Assembly: GCF_031458175.1 (NCBI RefSeq)
Contig: NZ_JAVDXX010000001.1
Span: 1,426,001-1,490,000, forward strand
Length of the DNA stretch: 64,000 bases
Reading direction: 5' to 3'
From: Pseudoglutamicibacter albus
GTDB taxonomy: Bacteria; Actinomycetota; Actinomycetes; Actinomycetales; Micrococcaceae
The translations under genes were made by a program, and so were the position numbers. Under the pieces are notes generated by a model, which did not search any database, had not been told where the DNA came from, and worked only from the letters and a program-made list of their open reading frames with translations. Position 1 is the first letter of the stretch; every line of letters begins with the position of its first letter. Of this stretch, positions 44,699-52,985 are shown piece by piece.

Positions 44699-46933
44699 TC
44701 AGTGGACGGCGGTGGATGCCGGAGTGGGCGTGGTGTGTTCCTCCTTCGACTCGGTCGGAGCCAGGTGAGCCGGATCCAGATCAATGCGGCGCAACAGTTG
44801 GGCATTCAGGGCCACCACGATGGTCGAGGCAGACATCAAGATCGCGCCCACGGCCGGGGACAGCACGAACCCGATCGAGGCGAGCACTCCGGCGGCCAGC
44901 GGCACGGCGAGGATGTTGTAGCCAGAGGCCCAGATCAGGTTCTGGATCATCTTGCGGTAGCTGGCCTGGGACAGCTCAATCATCGACAGCACTGCCCGCG
45001 GGTCATCACTGGCTAGGACCACCCCGGCAGATTCCATGGCCACATCCGTGCCGGCACCGATGGCGATACCGACCTCCGCGCGGGTCAGAGCGGGTGCGTC
45101 ATTGACACCGTCGCCGACCATGGCCACGCTCAAACCTCGGTCCTGCAACTGCGTGACCTTGGTGTCTTTGTCCTGTGGCAGGACCTCGGCGAAGACCTCA
45201 TCAATGCCTAAGACCTGACCGACCGCGTGGGCCACCTGCTGGGCGTCGCCGGTGATCATTGCAACTTTCACCCCGCGGTCCTGCAAGGCTTTCACGGCGG
45301 CGTGGGATTCGGGGCGGATCTTGTCCTCGACGGCCACCGCACCGATGATCTGACCGTCGCGGACAATATGGAGCACACCAGCCCCACGCCCGGTCCAGGC
45401 GCTGGTGGTGTCGGTGAGCTCGGCCGGGATGGTGAGGTTGAACTCGCGCAGCATGTTCGGCCCTCCCACGAGGATCTCAGCGCCATCGACAGTGGCCCGG
45501 ACCCCTCGACCGGAGGCGGCGCTGAAACCAGTTGCACGGATTCGCCGACGGGAGGCCTCGGGGTGGGCGGCCGCGGCCTCCACGATGGCGCGGGCCACGG
45601 GGTGCTCGCTGTCGGCCTCCGCGGCGGCGGCCAGGGCCAGCAACTCGCCCTCGGTGACGCCGACAGCTGCCGCGACACCGGTGACCGCGTGCGCACCCTC
45701 GGTCAGGGTGCCGGTTTTGTCGAAGAGCACCACGTCGATGGTGCGCATCCGCTCGAGCGTCATTCGGTCCTTGATGAGCACCCCGGCTTTCGCGGCCCGC
45801 TCGCTGGAGATCGCAATGACCAGCGGAATCGCCAGGCCCAGGGCGTGCGGACAAGCGATGACCAGCACCGTGACCGTGCGCACCACGGCATCGTCCGGGC
45901 TGCCGATGATGGTCCACACCACCGCGGTGATCAGAGCGGAGATCAGCGCGAACCAGAACAACAACGCCGCCGCCCGATCCGCCAGGGCCTGGGCCCGGGA
46001 GGAGGACTCCTGGGCATCGGCAACCATGCGTTGGATCCCGGCCAGGGCGGTGTCCCCGCCGGTAGCCTCCACCCGGATGCGGACGGTGTTGTCGGTGGCC
46101 ACGGTACCGGCGACCACCTTGTCACCGGTGTCGCGGAAGACGGGACGGGATTCGCCGGTGATCATCGCCTCATCGAATTCGGCGGCTCCGTCGAGGATGG
46201 TTCCGTCGGCCGGCACCCGGGCACCGGCCCTCACCAACACGACGTCGTCGACGACCAGCTCGGAGATGGCCACGGTGCGAGTGGTCCCGTCGATGACTTT
46301 CTCGGCCTCATCCGGCAGCAGAGCAGCCAGCGCGTCAAGCGCTGAGGACGCGGCCCCGAGAGCGCGCATCTCCAGCCAGTGGCCCAGCAGCATGATGGTC
46401 ACCAGCAGAGCCAGCTCCCACCAGAAGTCCAGCTCAAAACCGCCCAGCCCCAGAGTGGTGACCCAGGAGGCAACAAACGCCACGGTGATGGCCATGGCGA
46501 TCAGAAGCATCATCCCGGGTTGGCGGGATTTCAGTTCTTTCCATCCGCCCTTGAGGAAAGGCGTTCCGCCGTAGACGAAGATGATCGTGCCCAGCACCGG
46601 GGGGATCCAAGTGGATCCGGGGAATGCCGGGAGGTGGTAGCCGAGCAGGTGGGCGACCATGGGGCTGAAAATAACGACGGGAATGGACAGAATCAGCGAC
46701 CACCAGAAGCGGTCCCGAAACATTGCGGTGCTGTGTCCGGCGTGTTCGCCGTGACCATGAACGTGGTGGTCTTCATCCAGGGCGGAGTGCGGGTGATCGT
46801 GGGGCATCGCCTGGCTGTGGGTGTCGGCATCTGCGTGGTGTTCGTGCCTGGCATGATCCGGGTGGTGGGTGTGGTCTATTTCCGGAGCGGGGTGATCACC
46901 ATGGTGATCACCGGAATGGTGGGGAGTGCTCAT
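44699..46933 (-). CDS. copB: copper-exporting P1B-type ATPase (CopB/CPH type)
   Basis: P1B ATPase of 744 residues with a His-rich N-terminus (about 65 residues with HH and HxH repeats) and no Cys-type HMA domain. Seen: TGES (MITGESRPV), the transmembrane motif CPH (VIACPHALGLAIP), the phosphorylation site DKTGTLTEG, HP (SEHPVARAI) and GDGVNDAPAL. CPH with a His-rich N-terminus is the CopB (P1B-3) signature; substrates are Cu+ or Cu2+ (or Ag+). The ATG at 46933 has a GGAAGG site six bases upstream; a TTG six codons earlier is less likely. Follows copZ by 51 bases. Confidence 0.9.
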   Translation of the reverse strand: MSTPHHSGDHHGDHPAPEIDHTHHPDHARHEHHADADTHSQAMPHDHPHSALDEDHHVHGHGEHAGHSTAMFRDRFWWSLILSIPVVIFSPMVAHLLGYHLPAFPGSTWIPPVLGTIIFVYGGTPFLKGGWKELKSRQPGMMLLIAMAITVAFVASWVTTLGLGGFELDFWWELALLVTIMLLGHWLEMRALGAASSALDALAALLPDEAEKVIDGTTRTVAISELVVDDVVLVRAGARVPADGTILDGAAEFDEAMITGESRPVFRDTGDKVVAGTVATDNTVRIRVEATGGDTALAGIQRMVADAQESSSRAQALADRAAALLFWFALISALITAVVWTIIGSPDDAVVRTVTVLVIACPHALGLAIPLVIAISSERAAKAGVLIKDRMTLERMRTIDVVLFDKTGTLTEGAHAVTGVAAAVGVTEGELLALAAAAEADSEHPVARAIVEAAAAHPEASRRRIRATGFSAASGRGVRATVDGAEILVGGPNMLREFNLTIPAELTDTTSAWTGRGAGVLHIVRDGQIIGAVAVEDKIRPESHAAVKALQDRGVKVAMITGDAQQVAHAVGQVLGIDEVFAEVLPQDKDTKVTQLQDRGLSVAMVGDGVNDAPALTRAEVGIAIGAGTDVAMESAGVVLASDDPRAVLSMIELSQASYRKMIQNLIWASGYNILAVPLAAGVLASIGFVLSPAVGAILMSASTIVVALNAQLLRRIDLDPAHLAPTESKEEHTTPTPASTAVH

Positions 46934-46984
46934 GACGTTCCTTCCGCTCAACCCGGTCAGGGTCGAGATGATGGGTAAAACCGA

Positions 46985-47311
46985 TCAGGATAAGACGGTG
47001 TAGCCGGCCTCCTCGATGGTCCGGCGAACCATCTCCGGAGGTACGACACCGGTGACCGTGACGGTGGAAACACCACCAGCAGCGAGATCAACCTGGACGT
47101 CGTCAACCTGGGGGAGGGCCTGAAGGGCCTGGGTCACGCTTTTCGCGCAGTGCCCGCAGGTCAGGCCAGTGACCTGGTAGCTAGGGGAGGCCCCTCCTGC
47201 TGACGAGTCGCTGGCGGCAGGGATGGAGGCGGTGCCGGCATCTGAGGCAGGTCCGCAACAGCTGCAGCCGTGGTTGGCCATCGGCAAGAGGCGGGGCGGG
47301 GAGGTGATCAT
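46985..47311 (-). CDS. copZ: CopZ-like heavy-metal-associated domain protein
   Basis: Small copper chaperone-like protein of 108 residues. N-terminal Cys/His/Gly-rich tail (MANHGCSCCGPASDAG) then an HMA domain with GLTCGHCAKSV (CxxC) and an end like EEAGYTVLS. It would carry copper to the adjacent ATPase. The ATG at 47311 has a GGAG site seven bases upstream. The promoter with a CsoR-like operator sits directly upstream (47359-47386), so copZ is probably the first gene of the copZ-copB-DUF305 unit. Confidence 0.88.
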   Translation of the reverse strand: MITSPPRLLPMANHGCSCCGPASDAGTASIPAASDSSAGGASPSYQVTGLTCGHCAKSVTQALQALPQVDDVQVDLAAGGVSTVTVTGVVPPEMVRRTIEEAGYTVLS

Positions 47312-47358
47312 GGGAAAGCTCCTACGGGTCGGTGGGATGCGGCGATGCCACTCCCTAG

Positions 47359-47386
47359 CGTATACCCCCCTGGGGTATTTTTTCAA
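47359..47386 (-). promoter_or_regulatory. copZ promoter with CsoR-like operator
   Basis: On the minus strand, -35 TTGAAA (47386-47381) and -10 TATACG (47364-47359) are separated by 16 bases. The spacer and -10 are covered by the pseudo-palindrome ATACCCC-A-GGGGGGTAT (47362-47378), close to known CsoR operators (TACCCC...GGGGTA). Position directly before copZ supports copper-responsive repression. Confidence 0.65.
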
Positions 47387-47425
47387 GGAGTGGAGGGCAC
47401 GGCCCTAAGGCGGGGCAGGGTGTGG

Positions 47426-48135
47426 TCACCGAGCATCCTCCTCACTGTCGGGAGGGGACAGCGGGAGGCGGAGGGCAAACACCGCTCCGCGACCGGGTCC
47501 GGGGGAGGTGGCGGTGAGAGTGCCGCCGTGGGCCTCGATCAATGCCTTGGAGATGGTCAGACCGATACCGGACCCGCCGTTGTCCCGGCTGCGGGCGGCA
47601 TCCCCCCGGTAGAAGCGTTCGAAGATGTGTCCGAGCTGGCCAGGTGGGATGCCCTCGCCGTCATCGGCGACGTGGATGAGCGCGGTGGACGCCCCCTGGC
47701 GGTGGACGCTGATCCGGACCTGCCCGCCGGCCGGGGTGTGCCGTAGCGCGTTCGACAGGAGATTGCTCATCACCTGGCCGAAGCGTTGCCGGTCCACGAC
47801 CCCGTCCTGGAGACCATCGAGGTAGACCGTGAGCACCGATAAGGGGGTGCCCATTTCGTGGGCCAGATCAGAGAGCATCTGGCGGCGGACCTGTTCGGTG
47901 TGTTCCAGCCGGTCGGCCATGGTGTTGAAGGCATGCGCCAGGGTGGCGACCTCGGGGCCTGCTCGGCATGGAATAGCTCCAGCGAGGGGTCCTCCCGGCC
48001 GGCCATCAACATATGATCATGGAACAGGGTCGGGCCCACCGTCGTGGCCACGGCCGCGGCCACCAGCAGGCTAATCACCACGACCAACACCTGGGCGACC
48101 AGGAAGCGGAAGGTCAGGCCGGGTCCGTGATTCAT
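47426..48135 (-). pseudogene. copS: copper sensor histidine kinase (CopS-like), broken
   Basis: N-terminus with the first membrane helix (MNHGPGLTFRFLVAQVLVVV) and a start of the extracellular part (HDHMLMAGREDPSLELFHAE), then a frame change near 47950. In the new frame the HAMP end, H-box (LSDLAHEMGTPLSVLTVYLD) and a kinase domain (FGQVMSNLLSNALRHTPAGG, DDGEGI, GSGIGLTISKALI) follow. Most of the extracellular domain, the second helix and HAMP are absent, and the second DHp helix is deleted (GLQDGVV runs directly into DRQRFGQVMSN). The stop of copR overlaps its start. It cannot sense or phosphorylate normally. Confidence 0.8.
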
Positions 48136-48853
48136 GCCTGCCCCACCCGGTAGCCCACGCCACGCACGGTGTCGATAAACCCCCGACCCCGGGTGTCGGT
48201 GCCGAGCTTGCGACGCAAGTTGCCGATGTGGACATCGACGATGCGTTCATCACCGACCCAGGTGGTGTCCCAGACCTCGGTGACCAGATCGTGGCGGGTC
48301 AGCGCCTGGCCGGGGCGCAGGGCCAGGGCAACCAGCAGCTCGAACTCCGTGCGGGTGAGCTCCACGGTCCTCTCCCCCACCCGCACCTGATGGGCAACGG
48401 GGTCAAGGATGAGGTCACCAACGATCAAGGGGGTGGTCACCTGCGGTGGGGTGGTGCTGGTGCGCGGGCGGCGCTACACCGCATGCACCCGGGTCACCAG
48501 TTCCCGGATGCTAAAAGGTTTGGTGATGTAGTCATCCGCCCCCAGGGTCAAAGCGCTGATCTTGTCGTCCTCGCTGCCACGCGCGGTGAGCATGAGGATG
48601 TAGCAGTCCGAGAAGGTGCGGATCCGTCGGCATACCTCCAGACCGTCGAGTTCGGGCAGCCCCAGATCCAGCACCACAACATCGGGGGAAAGCGACGGGC
48701 CTCGTCCACGGCCTGGGTGCCGGTGTGCGCCTGGCGGGTATCGAAGCCGGCCCGGATGAGGTAGGAGGCCACCATCTGAGCCAGGGGTTGTTCATCATCG
48801 ACGACCAGCACCCGCCCCAGGGGCGTGGCGGTGGTCGGTGTGCGGTCAGCCAT
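48132..48853 (-). pseudogene. copR: copper response regulator (CopR-like), broken
   Basis: An OmpR-type regulator in three pieces. Receiver start MADRTPTTATPLGRVLVVDD through QAVDEARRF, then a one-base loss in the TTTCCCCC run near 48690 shifts the frame. The receiver continues [28 protein letters not shown] to TRVHAV, where an in-frame TAG (48474-48476) stops it. The winged helix (LTRTEFELLVALALRPGQA, DTVRGVGYRVGQA) follows in the same frame. So one frameshift and one nonsense codon. The isolated DNA-binding domain could still be made from a GTG at 48440, without its receiver. Confidence 0.82.
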
Positions 48854-49257
48854 AGACCCCAGTATCGCTCGGGGCAGGGGGAATACCACCCTCGCTCAGT
48901 GCCCGGCGGGGAAATCTTCAATCAAATCTTCAAACATCACCCTTCAACCGCCGTCACCCCTGTGCCCCACCCCAGGCCGGCGGCATCGCCTCTCCTCGTC
49001 GGTTCAGCAGGCGTCACCAGGGATTTCATTGCCTGCACCGCATACCTGAGGCGGGTAGAAGGACATCGCCCACGGCTGTGGAGTGGTGTCCCGGTGGTGA
49101 CCCAGCCCACCGAACTCATCCCCTTTTCACCCTGTTATAAGGCTGTGAGCAGGGTTTTTGATTTCTACTCCGTCAGGCGCCCGTGCAAGATAAAGGTATG
49201 GCACCGACCTTGAGGCGGTGTCTTCTCACAGTGTTACCACGGTCCAAGGAGATTGAC
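48854..49257. other. divergent intergenic region between copR remnant and cueP
   Basis: Contains the direct repeats at 48912-48933 close to copR, and the cueP promoter, which I cannot define. No gene is seen. Confidence 0.45.
48912..48933. promoter_or_regulatory. direct repeats, possible CopR binding site
   Basis: Two identical AAATCTTCAA words start 12 bases apart (48912 and 48924), with a third CCTTCAAC about 13-16 bases further. Direct repeats with one-turn spacing suit OmpR-family regulators. They lie about 60 bases from the copR start. Confidence 0.4.
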
Positions 49258-49833
49258 GTGAAACGAGCAGCGATCGCAGCCGCCGCCCTTGCCCTCGCCC
49301 TCACGGGGTGTTCGGCCGCCGACCCGGAACCCACGGCCGACGGGACGGTGTCCCAAGATACATTCCTGACTACCCATGGCCTGGCCGACATGGACGCGGT
49401 GGAGATCATTGATCGCCTCGACCGGCAGAAGGTCACTGAGCGTCCCACGGATCTGATCGCCTCAGTGCGTGCCGATGAACTGCTGCTCTCGAGCGTTGAC
49501 CAGGAAGTCGTGGTCGATCTTCCCGACAATCAGACGTATGTCTCGATCGCACCCTATCTCAACTCCACCCACGACTGCTTCTACCACAGCCTCACGACCT
49601 GCCAGGGGGAACTCGACAATAAGGATATCCAGGTCACGATCACCGATGAGGCGACCGGTGAGGTGCTGGTGGACGAGGCGACAACCACCTTCGACAACGG
49701 GTTTATTGGCTTCTGGCTTCCCGATGATGTCACCGGCCTGATTGAGGTCAGCTACCAGGGGCGTACCGGCACCACGGAGTCTTCCACCACCGACGACGGT
49801 GCTACCTGTTACACAGACCTGCGCCTGACGTGA
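49258..49833 (+). CDS. cueP: CueP-family periplasmic/exported copper-binding lipoprotein
   Basis: Exported metal-binding protein of 191 residues. GTG start at 49258 with AAGGAG six bases upstream; signal and lipobox LTGC (Cys18). The copper-binding region HDCFYHSLTTCQGEL and a later Cys in DDGATCYTDL match the three conserved Cys of CueP, which in Salmonella stores copper in the periplasm and supplies superoxide dismutase. In actinobacteria CueP-like lipoproteins occur with copper-export genes, as here. Divergent to the copZ-copB unit. Confidence 0.9.
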   Translation: MKRAAIAAAALALALTGCSAADPEPTADGTVSQDTFLTTHGLADMDAVEIIDRLDRQKVTERPTDLIASVRADELLLSSVDQEVVVDLPDNQTYVSIAPYLNSTHDCFYHSLTTCQGELDNKDIQVTITDEATGEVLVDEATTTFDNGFIGFWLPDDVTGLIEVSYQGRTGTTESSTTDDGATCYTDLRLT

Positions 49834-49849
49834 TAGCTCAGCAGGGTCC

Positions 49850-50190
49850 TCACCTGCGCCTGTCTCCCGTGTCACTGAAGTCCCCCACGGTGGCACCTAC
49901 TTCTACCATTCCCACACCGGCCTGCAGCTTGATCGCGGCCTCCACGCCCCACTGATCATCCGTGACCCGCAAGACGCTGAAGACCAGGACGTCGAGTGGG
50001 CCATCGTGCTCGACGACTGGGTCAATTGCATTCAGGGCACTCCCGACGATGAGCTCGACAATCTCACCGGACCTTCGAAGCTCGCCCGAGCGGAAAGGCC
50101 CACCTGCGGTTTATCAACTCCGGCGGTAACACCATCTTCAAGGTGGCCCTCGGTGGTCACCGCATGACCGTCACCCACACCGACTGCGAT
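49850..50190 (+). pseudogene. multicopper oxidase fragment
   Basis: In one frame TEVPHGGTYFYHSHTGLQLD and LHAPLIIRDPQDAEDQDVEW, carrying the type-2/type-3 copper motif HSHT; after a frame change near 50090, AHLRFINSGGNTIFKVALGG continues with HRMTVTHTDC. Only about 100 codons out of about 480-500 remain. The fragment stops abruptly where the mer-type sequence begins (near 50180). It belonged to a CueO-like copper oxidase and completes the copper cluster logically, but is dead. Confidence 0.85.
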
Positions 50191-50379
50191 CCCGGCACCG
50201 ATGAGCCAAGGGTTGCCGAGGAAACCTCCGATACCTGCGAGGGCTCCGCCCGCGGCGAGGAGAGGCAGGCCGCAGCAGATCAGCAGCGGAAGCGCGCAAC
50301 ATGCCAACAGGAGCAAGCCCGTCCCAGCACCGACAAGCACGCCCGCGCGATGCGAGTCGTGGTCCTTATCGCCGCTCAT
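50176..50379 (-). pseudogene. MerF-like mercury transporter, 3'-truncated
   Basis: The frame starts MSGDKDHDSHRAGVLVGAGT and has two helices with vicinal Cys pairs (LLACCALPLLICCGLPLL, then GGFLGNPWLIGAG), as in MerF/MerT-type Hg2+ importers. After residue about 68 the sequence is that of the antisense of the multicopper oxidase fragment (to a stop at 50032), so the true C-terminus is lost. It follows merA by 51 bases and was part of the mer operon. Confidence 0.6.
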
Positions 50380-50430
50380 CGTCTGTTCCTCTCCCAGCTG
50401 AGCGTTCCCCCCGATTGTCTGCTTGCGCGT

Positions 50431-51855
50431 TCACGCGCAGCACGACAGGAGCGACGGATCGGTAGTGAAGGCCTTGGCGGCGATCCGGATGCCCTCGGCC
50501 ATGGTCAGGTAGGGGGCCCAGGCGTCGGCGACCTCGGCGACCGTCTTGCCGAGCACGTGGACCCCGGCGGCGGCGAGCTCGCCGGCGTCCTTGGCGACGG
50601 CGGTGATGCCGAGAATCTTCCCGGTGTCGGCGTCCACGACGATCTTGACGAAGCCGCGGGTGTCGCGGTTGACCAGTGCGCGGGGCACGTGGTGCAGCGG
50701 CAGGACGCGGCAGTCGCAGCGGATCCCGGCGGCGAGGACGTCCTTCTCGGTCATCCCGACCGCGCCGATCGCCGGGCCGGTGAACGTCACCCTCGGCAGT
50801 CGGGCGTAGTCCACGGCTCGGTCGGCGTCGGCGAACGCGTTCTCGGCGATGAGGGTGCCGTGGTGGGCGGCGACGTAGACGAACTCGGGGTGGCCGGTCA
50901 CGTCGCCCGCGGCCCAGACCCGCGGGTGGGAGGACTGCATCCGGTCGGAGACGACCACCTCGCCGAGGTCCCCGGTCTCGACCCCGACCCTGTCGAGGCC
51001 GAGCCCGTCGGTGACCGGTCGTCGTCCGAGGGCGACGAGCACCTGGTCGGCGCGGAACTCCTCCCGCCCCCCGGCGACGTCCGCGGTGACGACGGCCTGC
51101 CCGGTCGCGGCGTCGCGGGACACCCGCGTCGGCAGCGCGCGGCGGACCACCCGGATGCCCTCGTCGGCGAACACCTCCTGCAGCGTCCTGGACACCTCCG
51201 GCTCCTCCTTCGACGCGAGCCGGGACCGGGCCAGCACGGTGACCTGGGAGCCGAGCCGGGCGAACAGCTGCGCCTGCTCCAGGGCGACGTAGCCGCCGCC
51301 GAGCACGAGCAGGGACTCAGGGAGTTCGGTCAGCTCCATCGCCGTGGTCGAGGTCAGGTACCCGGTCTCGTCCAGGCCGTCGATCGGCGGGGCCCACGGC
51401 CGAGAGCCAGTCGCGACCAGGTAGTGCCCGGCCTCGATCGTCTCGGTGCTGCCGTCGTCCCCGGCGACCTGGAGGACCGGAGCGTCGGGGGTGCCGGCGA
51501 ACGCGGCGTCGCCGCGGCGGACGGCCCACCCGTAGGAGTCGGCGACGTCGGCGTACTTCTCGCCCCGCAGCGACTCGACCAGCGCCTGCTTCCCGGCGAT
51601 CAGGGCGGGCATGTCCACCGGCCCCGCCGTCGTCGCGATCCCCGGGAACCGGTCGGCGGCGTCGGCCGCGGAGTGCCATGCGTCGGCCGCGGCGATCAGG
51701 GCCTTCGACGGCACGCAGCCGGTGTTCACGCAGGTGCCGCCGAGCGTCCTGCGCTCGATCATCACCACCGACTTGCCGAGCGTGGTCGCGCGGATCGCGG
51801 CGGCGAACGCACCGCCGCCCGATCCGATGATGGCGAGGTCGTACTTCGTGGGCAT
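50431..51855 (-). CDS. merA: mercuric reductase
   Basis: Cytoplasmic flavoenzyme that reduces Hg2+ to Hg0 with NADPH, 474 residues. It lacks the N-terminal HMA domain found in Gram-negative MerA. Seen: FAD motif GSGGGAFAAA, redox Cys42 and Cys47 in GTCVNTGCVPSK, NADPH motif LGGGYVALEQAQ, second FAD motif AAGDVTG, and the C-terminal vicinal Cys472-Cys473 (LSCCA) that receive Hg2+. The ATG at 51855 has AGGAG five bases upstream; a TTG five codons earlier is not needed. Divergent to merR, with a MerR-type operator between. Confidence 0.95.
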   Translation of the reverse strand: MPTKYDLAIIGSGGGAFAAAIRATTLGKSVVMIERRTLGGTCVNTGCVPSKALIAAADAWHSAADAADRFPGIATTAGPVDMPALIAGKQALVESLRGEKYADVADSYGWAVRRGDAAFAGTPDAPVLQVAGDDGSTETIEAGHYLVATGSRPWAPPIDGLDETGYLTSTTAMELTELPESLLVLGGGYVALEQAQLFARLGSQVTVLARSRLASKEEPEVSRTLQEVFADEGIRVVRRALPTRVSRDAATGQAVVTADVAGGREEFRADQVLVALGRRPVTDGLGLDRVGVETGDLGEVVVSDRMQSSHPRVWAAGDVTGHPEFVYVAAHHGTLIAENAFADADRAVDYARLPRVTFTGPAIGAVGMTEKDVLAAGIRCDCRVLPLHHVPRALVNRDTRGFVKIVVDADTGKILGITAVAKDAGELAAAGVHVLGKTVAEVADAWAPYLTMAEGIRIAAKAFTTDPSLLSCCA

Positions 51856-51897
51856 CGCAGCTCCTGTCAATACTTGGACTTCCGGTCTATCTCAGCC

Positions 51898-51929
51898 ATA
51901 CTGGACCTTCCAGTGCAGGGGAAGGTCAA
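51898..51929 (-). promoter_or_regulatory. mer promoter/operator
   Basis: On the minus strand, -35 TTGACC (51929-51924) and -10 CAGTAT (51903-51898) are 20 bases apart, the long spacing that MerR-type activators correct. The spacer holds the dyad GACCTTCC - eight bases - GGAAGGTC (51904-51927). It drives merA. Confidence 0.75.
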
Positions 51930-51962
51930 GAGGACTTCTGCCGAAAGAACAGGGGGCCTGCG

Positions 51963-52352
51963 ATGCGCATCGGGGAACTCGCCGAGCGGGCGGGAACGAC
52001 GGCGAAGACGCTGCGGTTCTACGAGGAGCAGGGCCTGCTGCCCCCGGCCGAGCGCACGCCGTCCGGATACCGCGACTACGCGCCCGAGACGGCCGCCCGG
52101 ATCGACTTCGTCCACCGCGGCCAGGCCGCGGGCCTCACCCTCGCCCAGATCCGCCAGATCCTCGAAATCCGCGACGGCGGCGCTGCTCCCTGCGAGCACG
52201 TGCGCGACCTCCTCGACGCGCGCCTCGCCGAGATCAAGCAGCAGATCGCCCAGCTCACAGCGCTCCGAGACACCATCGCCGAGCTCAGGCACGACGCCGC
52301 GCAGCCCGACCCCGACTCGTGCAGCGCGGACCAGGTCTGCCGATACCTGTAA
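51963..52352 (+). CDS. merR: MerR-type mercury-responsive regulator
   Basis: Regulator of 129 residues. The winged HTH is MRIGELAERAGTTAKTLRFY with EEQGLLPPAERTPSGYRDY; a coiled-coil dimer helix follows. Cys77 (GGAAPCEHV), Cys120 and Cys126 (near CSADQVCRYL) match the three-Cys Hg2+ site of MerR (Cys82/117/126 in Tn501). With Hg2+ it would untwist the overspaced promoter at 51898-51929 and activate merA. Divergent from merA. Confidence 0.9.
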   Translation: MRIGELAERAGTTAKTLRFYEEQGLLPPAERTPSGYRDYAPETAARIDFVHRGQAAGLTLAQIRQILEIRDGGAAPCEHVRDLLDARLAEIKQQIAQLTALRDTIAELRHDAAQPDPDSCSADQVCRYL

Positions 52353-52389
52353 ACGGCAGAGCCGTTCGCGCCAACGCCACAACCCCGAC

Positions 52390-52903
52390 ATGCGCTATGA
52401 AAACCCGCTCCACCTCGGCGGAACAGGCCGCCAAGGACGGGCTCAACCTGATGTCCTCCACCCTGGTGTCCGAGACCACCGCCGAGACCCTGGGCGAAAT
52501 CCAGGCGGATCAGATCAGCCGCTACCGCGCCGCGTGGAAGGAGGCGGGCCACGATTGGACGCCGCGCGTGTCGGTGTCCCGCTCCATCTTCCCCATCGTC
52601 GACGGCGTGGACATGCAGATGTTCGGCATGCAGGCCTCCGGTTCCGACCAAGTGGGCACGCTGCCTGACGTCGGCTCAACCACTTTCGGACGCACCTACA
52701 CCGCCGAGCCGGACAAGCTCATTGAGCAGCTCAAAGCCGACGCCGCCGTCATATCCGCCGACACCCTTCTCATCACTATCCCTACCGGGATGGGCGTGGA
52801 CGTCAACGTGAAGATCTTGGACAACTTCGCCACGCATGTCGCCCCCGCGTTGGGTTGGCAGCCGAACCACAAAAGCCCAGTTACCGGCTACCCCATCGAC
52901 TAA
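52390..52903 (+). pseudogene. LLM flavin-dependent oxidoreductase, fragment
   Basis: A short MRYENPLHL piece, matching the internal DMRYENPLYLAEEAA motif of luciferase-like monooxygenases, is joined with a frame change to the C-terminal half (AAKDGLNLMSSTLVSET, ETLGEIQADQISRYRAAWKE, SVSRSIFPIVDG, ending VTGYPID). About 85 N-terminal residues and the middle are missing. The C-terminal frame could give a 168-residue product from an ATG at 52397, which would not fold as an enzyme. Confidence 0.78.
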
Positions 52904-52950
52904 TTTCTACAGGTCGCAAGCTCTTCGCTCCAACTTCAGTTCAGTGTGTG

Positions 52951-52978
52951 TTGAATAGTTCAAGGAATACTGTATAGT
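52951..52978 (+). promoter_or_regulatory. cmtR promoter, likely leaderless
   Basis: -35 TTGAAT (52951-52956) and -10 TATAGT (52973-52978), spacer 16 bases. The dyad TTGAATAGTTCAA (52951-52963) covers the -35 and could be the CmtR operator. The start codon of cmtR at 52986 is seven bases after the -10, so the transcript should begin at or next to the ATG. Confidence 0.65.
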
Positions 52979-52985
52979 TCAGCGT

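Noticed and set aside
45227-46574. Long frames antisense to the copper ATPase gene
   Set aside because: Composition is that of a complementary strand of a high-GC gene and no motif is seen.
47426-48853. Reading copR and copS as functional with sequencing errors
   Set aside because: A single error could explain one frameshift, but copS also has two deletions of coding sequence and copR a second lesion; kept as pseudogenes with a request to check reads.
50143-52668. Frame of 841 codons antisense to merA and through merR
   Set aside because: It is a shadow of high-GC codon bias; merA and merR explain the DNA with full sets of motifs.
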